Positions 36,579 through 46,862 of a DNA stretch of 64,000 bases are shown here, in pieces. The notes beneath the pieces were generated by a model that was not told the DNA's origin, searched no databases, and worked only from the letters and a program-made list of their open reading frames with translations. The stretch comes from Allobosea sp035944375 (GTDB lineage: Bacteria > Pseudomonadota > Alphaproteobacteria > Rhizobiales > Beijerinckiaceae), in NCBI RefSeq assembly GCF_035944375.1, contig NZ_DASZBE010000044.1; one strand, 5' to 3'. The translations under genes were made by a program, and so were the position numbers. Position 1 is the first letter of the stretch. Every line of letters begins with the position of its first letter.

Positions 36579-36607
36579 ACTATCCCCAAACTCGTCCTGT
36601 TTGTCAA
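36579..36607 (-). promoter_or_regulatory. candidate sigma-70 promoter of the leader-metNIQ operon
   Basis: TTGACA (36607-36602) is followed after 17 bases by GATAGT (36584-36579) on the minus strand. Start of transcription would be near 36572, giving a leader of about 110 bases before the Cys-Cys frame. The area is locally AT-rich. The 339 bases between the leader frame and coaBC hold no other gene. Confidence 0.5.
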
Positions 36608-36800
36608 CATAATCGTTCTTTTAAAGAAACGCACTTCGGGAGATCATCCGCGACCCGCGGCGAGGGCAGAGAGGACCGATCTTCTCCGCACGACCGGTGC
36701 GCCCTCCAGACCGGACCGATTGCCCCAGGGGAACGGCCCTCATGACAGGTCGCCCCGGGCGGTGCTAGAAGCGCGCGTCCCGGGTTTCAGGAACCGCCGC

Positions 36801-38078
36801 TTGTCTGCCTCCCGCTCCATCCTGCTGATCATCGGCGGCGGCATCGCCGCCTATAAGTGCCTCGAGCTGATCCGGCGTCTCAAGGATCGCGGCATCGCCT
36901 CGCGCTGCATCCTGACCAAGGCGGGCGAAGAGTTCGTGACGCCGCTCTCGGTCTCCTCGCTGGCCGGCGAGCGCTGCTTCACCGATCTGTTCTCGCTGAC
37001 CGACGAGGCCGATATCGGCCATATCGCATTGTCGCGCTCGACGGACCTGCTCGTCGTGGCGCCCGCGACGGCGGACCTGATCGCCAAGATGGCGAACGGG
37101 CTGGCGAACGACCTCGCCTCGACGGCGCTGCTGGCGACCGACAAGCGCGTCCTGATCGCGCCCGCGATGAACCCGCGGATGTGGCAGCATCCGGCGACGC
37201 GCCGGAACATGGCGCAGCTCGAGAAGGACGGCGTGCTCGTCGTCGGCCCCAATTCCGGCGCCATGGCCGAGCGCGGCGAAAGCGGCGTCGGTCGCATGGC
37301 GGAGCCCGCCGAGATCCTGGCCGCCATCGAACTGGCCCTCGCGGGCGAAGCGCCTGGGCCGCAGCGGGCGATCGGCTTTCTCGGCCGCCTGCCCGGAGGC
37401 GCCGTCGAGGCCCCGGCCCTGCTCGCCGGGACGCATGTGCTGGTGACGTCGGGCCCGACGCATGAGGCCATCGATCCGGTGCGCTACATCGCCAACCGCT
37501 CCTCCGGAAAGCAGGGCCACGCCATCGCGGCCGCCGCCGCAGCGGCAGGAGCGCGGGTGACGCTCGTCTCGGGGCCGGTCGCCCTGCCCGATCCCGAGGG
37601 TGTCGAGACCGTGCATGTTGAATCGGCCCGCGAGATGCTGGCGGCGGTCGAGGCCGCCTTGCCGGCGCAGATCGCGATCTTCGCCGCCGCGGTCGCCGAC
37701 TGGCGGGTGGCGGCGGAAGCGCCGGAGAAGATGAAGAAGGACGGCGGCGCCCTGCAGCCGCTCGCCCTGATCGAGAACCCCGACATCCTCGCGACGATCG
37801 CGCGGCGCGCAGCGGGCCGGCCGGAACTCGTCGTCGGTTTCGCGGCCGAGACCGAAAACGTCGTCGCCCATGCTCAGGCCAAGCTCGCCCGGAAGGGCTG
37901 CGACCTGATCGTCGCCAACGATGTCGGCGGCACCGGCGTGATGGGCGGCGATGCCAACACGGTGCATCTGGTGACGCAGGATGGCGTCGAGAGCTGGCCG
38001 ACGCTCGCCAAGGCGGAGGTCGCCACCCGCCTCGTCGCCCATCTCGCGCGGCTGTCTGCGGCGCGGTCCGGCGCATGA
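36801..38078 (+). CDS. coaBC: bifunctional phosphopantothenoylcysteine decarboxylase / phosphopantothenate-cysteine ligase
   Basis: Two successive steps of coenzyme A synthesis: CoaB joins cysteine to 4'-phosphopantothenate, CoaC decarboxylates it. The CoaC flavin domain (1-190) has GGGIAAYKCLELIR, catalytic His in GHIALSRSTD and APAMNPRMW. CoaB (about 200-425) has TSGPTHEAIDPVRYIANRSSG. The start is a TTG at 36801 with AGGAA eight bases upstream, since the frame further up is not CoaC-like; a GTG at 36762 is an alternative. The stop overlaps dut (ATGA). Confidence 0.92.
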   Translation: MSASRSILLIIGGGIAAYKCLELIRRLKDRGIASRCILTKAGEEFVTPLSVSSLAGERCFTDLFSLTDEADIGHIALSRSTDLLVVAPATADLIAKMANGLANDLASTALLATDKRVLIAPAMNPRMWQHPATRRNMAQLEKDGVLVVGPNSGAMAERGESGVGRMAEPAEILAAIELALAGEAPGPQRAIGFLGRLPGGAVEAPALLAGTHVLVTSGPTHEAIDPVRYIANRSSGKQGHAIAAAAAAAGARVTLVSGPVALPDPEGVETVHVESAREMLAAVEAALPAQIAIFAAAVADWRVAAEAPEKMKKDGGALQPLALIENPDILATIARRAAGRPELVVGFAAETENVVAHAQAKLARKGCDLIVANDVGGTGVMGGDANTVHLVTQDGVESWPTLAKAEVATRLVAHLARLSAARSGA

Positions 38079-38581
38079 GCGGGCCGGTCGAGGTCGCGTT
38101 CCTGCGGCTGGCCCATGCGACGGGGCTGCCGTTGCCGGGCTATGCGAGCACCGGCGCGGCGGGAATGGATCTGCCCGCGGCCCTCCCGGAGGGCGAGACG
38201 CTGGAGTTGGCGCCGGGAGAACGCGCCCTGGTGCCCACCGGCTTCTGCCTTCATCTGCCCGAGGGATACGAGGCCCAGGTGCGGCCTCGTTCCGGGCTCG
38301 CGGCCCGCCACGGCATCACCGTTCTGAACGCGCCCGGCACCGTCGACAGCGACTATCGCGGCGAGATCAAGGTCATCCTGATCCATCACGGGCAGGAGCC
38401 CTTCTCGATCAAGCGGGGCGACCGTATCGCCCAGCTGGTCGTCGCAGCGGTGTCGCGCGTGGTCGCGCGCGAGCAGGCCGCGCTGCCCGGCACCGAGCGT
38501 GGCGCGGCGGGGTTCGGCTCGACCGGCGTCTCCGGCGCACCCTCCCATCGCGTTACCCCCATCGCGGATCAAACGGCATGA
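38075..38581 (+). CDS. dut: dUTP diphosphatase
   Basis: Hydrolyses dUTP to dUMP, which keeps uracil out of DNA and supplies the thymidylate precursor. All five trimeric dUTPase motifs are present: GMDLPAA, PRSGLAARHGI, GTVDSDYRGEI, RGDRIAQLVV and RGAAGFGSTG. At 168 residues it has a short C-terminal extension. The start overlaps the coaBC stop and its stop overlaps the Rrf2 gene start, both as ATGA. The coaBC-dut pairing is common in bacteria. Confidence 0.96.
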   Translation: MSGPVEVAFLRLAHATGLPLPGYASTGAAGMDLPAALPEGETLELAPGERALVPTGFCLHLPEGYEAQVRPRSGLAARHGITVLNAPGTVDSDYRGEIKVILIHHGQEPFSIKRGDRIAQLVVAAVSRVVAREQAALPGTERGAAGFGSTGVSGAPSHRVTPIADQTA

Positions 38582-39030
38582 TGCTTCTCTCGCGGCGCAG
38601 CCAGCTCGCCATCGCCGCCGTCGTCGATATTGCCCTCCATGCCCGTCCCTCCCCGGTGGCGGCCAAGCTGCTGGCGGCGCGGCACGACCTGCCGCCGCGC
38701 CATCTCGAAACCATGTTGCAGGCCCTCGTCAGGGTCGGCATCCTCAAGGGCGTGCGCGGCCCGCGCGGCGGCTACGAGCTGGCGCGCGAGCGGCGCAAGA
38801 TCACGGCCGGGGACATTGCGCGCGCCGCCATGCAGGAATCGGGCGACGATGGGATCGGGACGGCGCCGCAATCGGCGCTGGTCGACGCCGTTGTCGGGCC
38901 GGAGGTGCTGCGGGCCTCGCGCGCCTTTCTCACCATTCTGGACGAGGTGACCGTGGATGAGCTGTGCCGCCGGGCCCAGGTCCTGCCGGGGCTGAGCAGA
39001 GACCGGGCCACCTCTGATTTTACAATATAG
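38578..39030 (+). CDS. Rrf2-family transcriptional regulator lacking cluster cysteines
   Basis: The 150 residues have the Rrf2 winged helix: LSRRSQLAIAAVVDIALHA, LPPRHLETMLQALVRVGILKGVRGPRGGYELARE. IscR-type Rrf2 proteins carry three Cys for an Fe-S cluster at about 92-104; here that stretch has none, and the only Cys is near residue 135. That favours a CymR-like, cluster-free regulator. It sits just upstream of cysK, which suggests cysteine control; this is inference. The start overlaps dut as ATGA. Confidence 0.82.
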   Translation: MMLLSRRSQLAIAAVVDIALHARPSPVAAKLLAARHDLPPRHLETMLQALVRVGILKGVRGPRGGYELARERRKITAGDIARAAMQESGDDGIGTAPQSALVDAVVGPEVLRASRAFLTILDEVTVDELCRRAQVLPGLSRDRATSDFTI

Positions 39031-39043
39031 AACTGTTATTTAT

Positions 39044-39055
39044 TCGATTTATCGA
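39044..39055. promoter_or_regulatory. candidate operator, AT-rich inverted repeat before cysK
   Basis: TCGAT-TT-ATCGA is a perfect palindrome inside the AT-rich 90-base gap between the Rrf2 gene and cysK. ATTTATTCG and ATTTATCG also make an overlapping direct repeat. A Rrf2 site here is a guess based on position. Confidence 0.35.
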
Positions 39056-39121
39056 CATTGCATGTGAAATGCTCTAGCCTGCGGGCACGGTCGGCATCGC
39101 CGGCGAGAGAAGGAGCACGTC

Positions 39122-40108
<987 letters not shown>

Positions 40109-40126
40109 CGGTCCCAACCATCAACC

Positions 40127-40153
40127 AAGGCCCGGCTGCGCGCCGGGCCTTTT
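40127..40153 (+). terminator. rho-independent terminator of cysK
   Basis: AAGGCCCGG (40127-40135) pairs perfectly with CCGGGCCTT (40143-40151) around a seven-base loop, and a short T-run follows. It starts 19 bases after the cysK stop and also separates cysK from the convergent kinase gene. Confidence 0.88.
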
Positions 40154-40158
40154 CGCAT

Positions 40159-41535
40159 TCAGGCTGCGTCGCGCTTTGGAAAGCGCAGGGTGATGCAGGT
40201 TCCGGGGCGCTCGCTGTCGGGCGCGAGCGGGGCGGCGGTCATCGTCGCCTGCATGCTCCGCAGCAGGCTGGCGAGAACCGTCTGGCCGAGCCCCTTGGTT
40301 TCGACCTCCGCCGGCAGGCCGACCCCGTCATCCTCGACCGTCAGGGCGAGCGCGGGCGCATCGTCGGCGAACGCCTCCTCGAAGCGGATGACGATGCGAC
40401 CCGGCCCGCCATCGGCGAAAGCGTGCTTGATCGCATTGGTGACGAGTTCGTTGACGATCACGACGAAGGACACCGCGTCGCGGCCGGGCAGGCGAATCTC
40501 GTCCATGGCGAGCGCGATCTCGATCGGCCGGCCCTCGGCCGCCTTGCCGATCTCGGCCAGCAGATCCTCCATATAGGGCCGCGCCTCGATCTCGTCTGTG
40601 TCGAGATCGAGGCGCAGGCGGCGCTGCCCGGCCGCGATCGCCTGGATGCGCGACTGCGCCTGCTGCAGCGCCGCCCGCACCGCAGGCTCCCGGCTCTGGC
40701 GGCTCTGGACGCTGAGCAGGGCCGAGACCATGGCGAGGTTGTTGCCGACACGGTGGTTGACGTCGCGCAGCAGCGCCTCGATGCGCAGCCGCTCGTTTTC
40801 GAGTTCGCGGGTGCGCTCGCTGATGATCCGCTCCAGCTCCGCATTGCTCTCGGCGAGGGACGTGCTGCGGCGCTGGCGCAGGCGCAATTGCTGCCAGGCG
40901 GCGAAGGCCAGGCCCGCCAGCGCCACGACGATCCCGATGCTGGCCAGCAGCCGCCGACGCTCCTCGTTGCGGTTGAGCGAAACGAGGCGGATATTTTCGG
41001 CGATCTGGATCTGCTGAACGAGGTCGCGCAACGCCTCCATGGCGCCGATGCCCTGTCCACGGCGAATGAGCGCGAGCGCCTCGGCCTGACGTCCATCCCG
41101 CATCAGATCGATGGAGGCGTCGAGTTCATCGAGCTTCAGCTGCATCTGTACGCGCAGACCGGCGATCCGCTCCCGCTGGGCGGGGTCGTTTCCGACGAGC
41201 TCCTCGAGCGCCTGGATGGCCGGCACGGCCGCGCCACGCCCTTCCGTGAAGGGCGGCAGATAGCTCGCCAACCCGGTCAGGAGGTAACCGCGCTGGCCGG
41301 TCTCGGCATCGCGCAGATGGCCGAGGAAGCGCTCCGCACTTTCCCGCACCGCGATCGCGCGCGAGACCTGGTCGGCCGTCTGCTGCGCCTGCCGGTTGAT
41401 CCAGGCGGCCAGAAGGACGGCAATCGCGACCACGCCGATGGCGATGACGGTCGTCGTCGCGGACCGAAGGCGCGCCCGCAGGGCTGGAATTGCGGGCGCG
41501 AGAAACCTGGTGCGCGGACGCGCTTGAGTCGACAT
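40159..41535 (-). CDS. CHASE3 / HisKA_2 sensor histidine kinase
   Basis: The 458-residue membrane kinase has helix 1 at about 25-47, an extracytoplasmic CHASE3 domain (AETGQRGYLLTG near 77), helix 2 at about 198-217, a coiled stretch, a HisKA_2 dimerisation domain with the phospho-His in RDVNHRVGNNLA, and a HATPase domain (NELVTNAIKHAF, DDGVGLP). HisKA_2 kinases are common in Hyphomicrobiales and often act in general stress or light responses. No response regulator gene lies nearby. It converges on cysK across the terminator. Confidence 0.88.
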   Translation of the reverse strand: MSTQARPRTRFLAPAIPALRARLRSATTTVIAIGVVAIAVLLAAWINRQAQQTADQVSRAIAVRESAERFLGHLRDAETGQRGYLLTGLASYLPPFTEGRGAAVPAIQALEELVGNDPAQRERIAGLRVQMQLKLDELDASIDLMRDGRQAEALALIRRGQGIGAMEALRDLVQQIQIAENIRLVSLNRNEERRRLLASIGIVVALAGLAFAAWQQLRLRQRRSTSLAESNAELERIISERTRELENERLRIEALLRDVNHRVGNNLAMVSALLSVQSRQSREPAVRAALQQAQSRIQAIAAGQRRLRLDLDTDEIEARPYMEDLLAEIGKAAEGRPIEIALAMDEIRLPGRDAVSFVVIVNELVTNAIKHAFADGGPGRIVIRFEEAFADDAPALALTVEDDGVGLPAEVETKGLGQTVLASLLRSMQATMTAAPLAPDSERPGTCITLRFPKRDAA

Positions 41536-41602
41536 GAGCCCGGTCTAGCGCGAATGGCCGGCCCGACCGATGTTAAATGACACAAGCAAGCTCCGGCGCA
41601 CC

Positions 41603-42037
41603 TCAGGCTTCGCCATCGGAATCCTCCCCGGTCAGGAACCGCCGGCCCAGCAGCGCGCCGAGGACGACGACACCGCCGATGAGGGCGACGCGCCAGCCCT
41701 TCTTCGACGTCAGACCGGACCCGACCAGCTTCGCCGCCAGTGGCGCCGCAACCAGAGCCGTGGCGGCCATCGGGCGGGCGGGTCGCGGGCGGTTCTTGAC
41801 GTAGAAGCCGATGGCGATCGCCACCAGCCCCGCCACGAACAGGCCGCCCGCCACGAACAGGCTGGCCTCGACCGACCCATAGCGCAGAGCCAGGGCGGTA
41901 TGCAGGGCCGCCACCAGATAGCCGCCGGCGCAGAGCAGGAGGAGGACGCCGAATCCCATGAAGACGCCGACCGTCACGTTGCGACGGACCGCACCGGAGA
42001 TTTCGCCGGCGATATAGGCGCCGATGCCACCGATCAT
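41603..42037 (-). CDS. YqjE-like (phage-holin superfamily III) membrane protein
   Basis: The 144 residues have helices at about 27-47, 62-82 and 92-130 and a short Lys/Gly-rich cytosolic part. It resembles the YqjE/DUF1469 family, which is called holin-like but is usually a chromosomal membrane protein. It follows a DUF883 gene by four bases, reproducing the yqjD-yqjE pair of enterobacteria. No other phage gene is near. Confidence 0.7.
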   Translation of the reverse strand: MIGGIGAYIAGEISGAVRRNVTVGVFMGFGVLLLLCAGGYLVAALHTALALRYGSVEASLFVAGGLFVAGLVAIAIGFYVKNRPRPARPMAATALVAAPLAAKLVGSGLTSKKGWRVALIGGVVVLGALLGRRFLTGEDSDGEA

Positions 42038-42041
42038 GACG

Positions 42042-42410
42042 TCAGCGCGCCGAGAGGAAGCCGACGAACAGGCCGACCGCCGCCGCGAGGCCGAGCGCGC
42101 GCAGCGGCCGCTCGCGGATTTCCTCCTCGATCAGGCGCTGGAGTTCGGTGGCCTGCTCCTTCGCGACATCGGCCATGCGGTCGGTGTCGACGCCGACGGA
42201 GCGGAGCTTCTCGTTGACGGTGGCGACCAGATCCTCGGCGCCGCGGGTGAGGCTGTCCTCGATCGCATTGGCCTCGCGCTTGGCGCGGGCGGCGGTTTCC
42301 CGGGCCTCGCCTGCGAGTTCCGCGCCGCCGGCGACGACCTCGTCCTTGGCCCGCTTCGCGGAAGCGGCTGCGCCTTCGGTTGCAGTGGTGCTGTTGGCCA
42401 TGTCGGTCAT
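42042..42410 (-). CDS. DUF883 (ElaB/YqjD-like) membrane-anchored protein
   Basis: The 122 residues form a long Ala/Glu/Lys helix (heptad-like, about 10-95) followed by a C-terminal membrane helix (ALGLAAAVGLFVGFL). ElaB/YqjD proteins anchor to the inner membrane and bind ribosomes in E. coli stationary phase. AAGGA precedes the ATG ending at 42410; the next ATG is three codons in. It is the first gene of the pair with the YqjE-like gene. Confidence 0.82.
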   Translation of the reverse strand: MTDMANSTTATEGAAASAKRAKDEVVAGGAELAGEARETAARAKREANAIEDSLTRGAEDLVATVNEKLRSVGVDTDRMADVAKEQATELQRLIEEEIRERPLRALGLAAAVGLFVGFLSAR

Positions 42411-42532
42411 CCTGTCCTTGCGTGAATCAACTCGATCGATCGTTCGACGATCCGCCCCGGCTGGCGGCATCGGTCCGGGTCCGATGCTGGGGCCAACGCC
42501 TGCACCGCATGCCGGTTCCCTCCTGCGCCGAT

Positions 42533-43657
42533 TCAGGCCGGCTTCGCCTCCGCCTGCTCATCGGCCTGCGCCGCCCGATAGCGCGCAAATTCCTCCTGGG
42601 CCACCATGGCGACGAGCAGGATCGGAGTCGAGAGCACCGCGCCGACCGGCCCCCAGAGCCACAGCCAGAAGATGAAGCCGATGAAGACCAGGAAGGGCGA
42701 CACCGTCAGTCTGTTTCCGACGAAGACGGGCGTCACTGCATTTCCCTCGATCAGGTTGATGACGAAGTAGGCTGCTGCCGGCCAGATCGCGGCGAGCACG
42801 AAGGGCGCATCGATCAGCGCACCGGCAAAAAGCATGATCGTGACGATCATCGGTCCGATAAAGGCGAGGTAGTTCAGAACGAAGGCGAGCGCGCCCCAGA
42901 AAATCGGGAAGGGCAGGCCTGCAAGCCAGGCGATGGTCATGGTGATGAGGCCCATGCCGAGATTGATCAGCGTGACGAGCCCGAAATAGCGCGCCACGCG
43001 CGTCTCGATCTCCTGAAAGAAGGCGCCGGCCGATTTGCGGGCTCCGCGCCCCAGACAGAAGCGCAGGGCGCGCGCCTTGAGGTGGCGCCGGGTCGCCAGC
43101 CAGAAATACACTGTGGCGACGAAGACCAGCATTCCGCCGGCCACGGTCGAGGATGACATCGCGATGTCGATGAGGGGGTTTCCCTGGGAGATGCTGAGTT
43201 CGGCACCGCTCTTGCCCATCAACGAACCGAGGGCAGCCTTCGCCTGGTCCATGATCGCGAACACGCCCGCCAGTTTGGTCTGCAGCGCGGTCATCATCGC
43301 TGGCGCCTTGTCGCTCCAGCCCGCCATCGGCACGGCCAGCACCATGATCGCCGACGCGATGACCCCGAGAAACAGCAAAACGACGATCGCGGCTGCCAGA
43401 TGCTGTGGAACGTTGCGGCGCACCATCCAGTCGACAGCGGGCCCGAGCACAAGCCCAAAAATGACCCCGGCCGTGATCGGCAAGGTTATCGCCTGGGTCA
43501 GATGGAGCGCAGCTGTCGTCAGGATAACGAAAATGCCAATGATCGTGTAGCGGACGATCAGATCATGCTCGGACGGTGTCACGTCCTCATCGAGGTCTTC
43601 GACCTCCGGTTCCGCCATATATCGCGGAAAGGGTTTCCAGACGGATGAGGAAAGCAT
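42533..43657 (-). CDS. AI-2E family transporter (PerM-like)
   Basis: The 374-residue inner-membrane protein has about eight helices. The C-terminal part has the family pattern LIEGNAVTPVFVGNRLTVSPF and FWLWLWGPVGAVLSTPILL. Members export small molecules or sodium ions; the AI-2 name is historical. The first 35 residues are acidic and cytosolic. The start may be the ATG at 43657 or one 13 codons in. The 122-base gap towards the DUF883 gene has no gene. Confidence 0.85.
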   Translation of the reverse strand: MLSSSVWKPFPRYMAEPEVEDLDEDVTPSEHDLIVRYTIIGIFVILTTAALHLTQAITLPITAGVIFGLVLGPAVDWMVRRNVPQHLAAAIVVLLFLGVIASAIMVLAVPMAGWSDKAPAMMTALQTKLAGVFAIMDQAKAALGSLMGKSGAELSISQGNPLIDIAMSSSTVAGGMLVFVATVYFWLATRRHLKARALRFCLGRGARKSAGAFFQEIETRVARYFGLVTLINLGMGLITMTIAWLAGLPFPIFWGALAFVLNYLAFIGPMIVTIMLFAGALIDAPFVLAAIWPAAAYFVINLIEGNAVTPVFVGNRLTVSPFLVFIGFIFWLWLWGPVGAVLSTPILLVAMVAQEEFARYRAAQADEQAEAKPA

Positions 43658-43735
43658 GGCTTCGGTTCCAACGCGCGCAACCGCGCCCCCCGGCGCGTCG
43701 TCTGCGATAACGTCGGCTTGTCGGCGAAGGTTCCG

Positions 43736-46700
43736 CTAGTGCGCCTCGTCCCAATTGCAGGCGGCGCGCGCATCAACCTGGAGCGGTACACGAAGCTGGA
43801 CGGCCGGATGCGGCGCCTCGACCATCACCTTCGTGATCACCGGCAGCGCCGCCTCGACCTGCGCGTCCGGCACCTCGAAGACGAGTTCGTCATGCACCTG
43901 CAAGAGCATGCGGACATCGAGCCTGGCCGCCGCCAGCGCGTCCTCCATGCGGATCATGGCGCGGCGAATGATGTCGGCCGCCGAGCCCTGGATCGGCGCG
44001 TTGATCGCCTGTCGCTCGACGAAGGCGCGCTCGGAGGGGTTCTTCGAGGCCACCGCCGGGAAGTGGCAGATGCGTCCGAAGATCGTCTCGACATGGCCGT
44101 TGGCGCGCACGAAGGTCTTGGTCGCGTCCATGTAGTCACGGATGCCGGGGAAGCGCTCGAAATACTTGCGGATATAGGCGCTCGCCTCCTCGCGGCCGAT
44201 GCCGAGCTGGTTGGCGAGGCCGAAGGCCGAAATGCCGTAGATGATGCCGAAATTGATCGCCTTGGCGCGGCGCCGCACCTCGCTCGGCATCCCCTGGACG
44301 GGTACGCCGAACATTTCGGAGGCCGTCATCGCATGGATGTCGATGCCGTCGGCAAAGGCCTGCCGCAGCTGCGGGATCTCGGCGATATGCGCGAGCAGGC
44401 GCAATTCGATCTGGCTGTAATCGGCCGAGACGAGCTTGTAGCCCTTCTCCGCGACGAAGGCCGTCCTGATCTTGCGGCCGGCCTCGGTGCGGATCGGGAT
44501 GTTCTGGAGATTGGGCTCGGAGGAGGAGAGCCTCCCGGTCGTCGTCGCCGCCAGCGCAAAGGAGGTGTGCACACGCTGCGTCTGCGGGTTCACATAGGCC
44601 GGCAGCGAGTCGGTATAGGTGGATTTCAGCTTGGCGAGCTGGCGCCATTCGAGAATTTTCGACGGCAGCGGGTGGCCCTGCTCGGCCAGCTCCTCGAGCA
44701 CGCCGGCCCCAGTCGCCCATTGCCCGGTCGCGGTCTTCTTGGCGCCGGAAAGCCCCATCTTGCCGAAGAGGATGTCGCCGAGCTGCTTAGGCGAGCCGAT
44801 GGTGAATTTCTCCCCGGCGATCTCATAGATCTCGTCCTCCAGCCGGGCGAGCGACTGGGCGAATTCGCCCGAGAGCCGCGACAGGATCTGCCGGTCGATG
44901 CTGATGCCATGGGCTTCCATGCGGGCCAGCACAGCGATCAGCGGGCGCTCCAGCGTCTCGTAGACGGTGGTTCGGCCTTCTGCGGCGAGGCGCGGCTTCA
45001 GTGTGCGCCAGAGGCGCAGCGTCACGTCGGCGTCCTCGGCGGCGTAGTCCGTCGCCTTGTCGAGTGCGACCTTGTCGAAGGTGACCTGCGCCTTGCCGGT
45101 GCCGGCGACCTGGCCGAAGGTGATCGTCTCATGGCCGAGATGCAGCTCGGAAAGCCGGTCCATGCCGTGGCTGTTGTTGCCGGCATCGAGCGCATAGGAG
45201 ATCAGCATGGTGTCGTCGATGGGGGCGACGTCGACGCCATAGCGCTTCAGCAGAACGAGGTCGTATTTCAGGTTCTGGCCGATCTTGATCACACAGGGGT
45301 CGGCGAGCAGCGGCTTCAGCGCCGCCAGCGCCTGATCGATCGGAATCTGCCCCTCCAGCATGCCGCCGCCGAAGAGATCGGTGCCGCCGCGATGCTGCAG
45401 CGGGATGTAACAGGCCTTGCCCGGCGCGACCGCCATCGAGATGCCGACGAGATCGGCCTGCATCGGGTCGATCGCGCTCGTCTCGGTATCGATCGCGACA
45501 TGGCCGGCCTCATAGGCCGCGGTGATCCAGCCTTCCAGCGCGGCGAGATCGCGCACGCAGTCATAGCCCGTGCGGTCGATCTTGGCCGCGAGCGCCTCGC
45601 CCTTGCGGGTGGCGGCGAGATCGGCCGGCTTCAGCCAGCCCTCGCCGCCCGTCGCCGAGACCGGCTGGGTCACGGCCGCCCGGGCCATCTCGGCCACCGA
45701 CGGCGCCTCCCCGGCGGCATCGGCACCGACATGGAGCGCCTTGAGCTCGGCTGCGCGCGTCCCACCGGGCGCCAGGTCGGCATCCGCGTCGATCGCCGCG
45801 ACATCGGCCTCATAAGCCTCAGCCACGCGCTTTGTGATGGTGGTGAACTCCATCGCCTTGAGGAAGGCGACGAGCCGGACCGGATCGGGCTGGCCCAGCG
45901 TCAGGTTCTCGAGCGGCGTCTCGACGGCGACGTCGTCGACCAGGCAGACCAGCTTGTGGGAGATGCGGATCTTCTCGACGATCTCCGGATTGGTCAGCGT
46001 CTCCCGGCGCTTGGGCTGCTTGATCTCGGAGGCCCGCGCCAGCAGCGTCTCCAGGTCGCCATATTCGCCGATGAGCTGGGCCGCGGTCTTGATGCCGATG
46101 CCGGGCGCGCCGGGCACATTGTCGGTCGCGTCGCCGGCCAGCGCCTGAACGTCGGTGACCTTGTCGGGCGTGACGCCGAAATACTCGACGACCTCGGGCT
46201 CGCCGATCTTGCGCTCGGCTCGGAAGCCCGCGCCCTTCTTGGCGTCGCCGGAGGCGGGGTCGTACATCGCCACGCCCGGCCGGACGAGCTGCATCAGATC
46301 CTTGTCGGCCGAGACGATCAGCACGTCGGCGCCGGCCTCGCGCGCCTGTTTCGCATAGGTCGCGATCAGGTCGTCGGCCTCGTAGACATCCTGCTCGACC
46401 GGCAGCAGCCCGAAGGCGCGCACCGCCTCGCGCATCAGCGGGAATTGCGGGATCAGATCGGGCGGCGGGTCCGAGCGGTTGCCCTTGTAGGCAGGGTAGA
46501 TCGCCTTGCGGAAGGAGTTCTCGGATTTATCGAAGACGATGGCGAGATGCGTCGGGCGGACGCCGAGCACGCCCTCGCGCACGAACTGGAAGAGCTTGGT
46601 GGCGAAGAGCCGCACCGCGCCGGAGGGCAAACCGTCCGAGCGGACATTGTATTTCCGGTCCTGGTTGATCGACTGGAAATAGGCCCGGAAGATGAAGTTC

Positions 46701-46786
46701 GAGCCGTCGACCAGGAAGAGATGGTCGCCGGGCTTCAGGGCGGGGCCTGCGGCGGCACCGGCGGTGGGTTTGGCTGTCTCGCTCAT
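43736..46786 (-). CDS. polA: DNA polymerase I
   Basis: Gap-filling repair polymerase of 1016 residues. The 5' nuclease domain (about 25-320) starts with LVDGSNFIFRAYF. The 3'-5' exonuclease site is intact: IDTETSAI, GQNLKYDLVLL and YAAEDADVTL. Polymerase motifs A (SADYSQIELRLLAHI), B (RRRAKAINFGIIYG) and C (LQVHDELVFE) are all present. Insertions between the nuclease domains make it longer than the 928-residue E. coli enzyme, as is usual in this order. The start is the ATG ending at 46786. Confidence 0.97.
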   Translation of the reverse strand: MSETAKPTAGAAAGPALKPGDHLFLVDGSNFIFRAYFQSINQDRKYNVRSDGLPSGAVRLFATKLFQFVREGVLGVRPTHLAIVFDKSENSFRKAIYPAYKGNRSDPPPDLIPQFPLMREAVRAFGLLPVEQDVYEADDLIATYAKQAREAGADVLIVSADKDLMQLVRPGVAMYDPASGDAKKGAGFRAERKIGEPEVVEYFGVTPDKVTDVQALAGDATDNVPGAPGIGIKTAAQLIGEYGDLETLLARASEIKQPKRRETLTNPEIVEKIRISHKLVCLVDDVAVETPLENLTLGQPDPVRLVAFLKAMEFTTITKRVAEAYEADVAAIDADADLAPGGTRAAELKALHVGADAAGEAPSVAEMARAAVTQPVSATGGEGWLKPADLAATRKGEALAAKIDRTGYDCVRDLAALEGWITAAYEAGHVAIDTETSAIDPMQADLVGISMAVAPGKACYIPLQHRGGTDLFGGGMLEGQIPIDQALAALKPLLADPCVIKIGQNLKYDLVLLKRYGVDVAPIDDTMLISYALDAGNNSHGMDRLSELHLGHETITFGQVAGTGKAQVTFDKVALDKATDYAAEDADVTLRLWRTLKPRLAAEGRTTVYETLERPLIAVLARMEAHGISIDRQILSRLSGEFAQSLARLEDEIYEIAGEKFTIGSPKQLGDILFGKMGLSGAKKTATGQWATGAGVLEELAEQGHPLPSKILEWRQLAKLKSTYTDSLPAYVNPQTQRVHTSFALAATTTGRLSSSEPNLQNIPIRTEAGRKIRTAFVAEKGYKLVSADYSQIELRLLAHIAEIPQLRQAFADGIDIHAMTASEMFGVPVQGMPSEVRRRAKAINFGIIYGISAFGLANQLGIGREEASAYIRKYFERFPGIRDYMDATKTFVRANGHVETIFGRICHFPAVASKNPSERAFVERQAINAPIQGSAADIIRRAMIRMEDALAAARLDVRMLLQVHDELVFEVPDAQVEAALPVITKVMVEAPHPAVQLRVPLQVDARAACNWDEAH

Positions 46787-46862
46787 GGCGCGGACCATAG
46801 TGGCCCGGCGCAACCTGTGTCCATCGGCGCGGGCGGCCGATCCGCAAGATGCTGTCAGGAGC

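Noticed and set aside
36308..36600. SAM riboswitch upstream of the methionine operon
   Set aside because: I could not fit the SAM-I or SAM-II conserved cores. The Cys-Cys frame with hairpins explains the region better. A covariance-model search would be decisive.
37981..38577. Long N-terminal extension of the Rrf2 regulator frame
   Set aside because: That part overlaps dut in another frame and is low complexity; the ATG at 38578 begins the winged helix and overlaps the dut stop.
41603..42037. Prophage holin
   Set aside because: The gene is paired with a DUF883 gene in the yqjD-yqjE manner and no phage structural, lysis or integrase gene is near.
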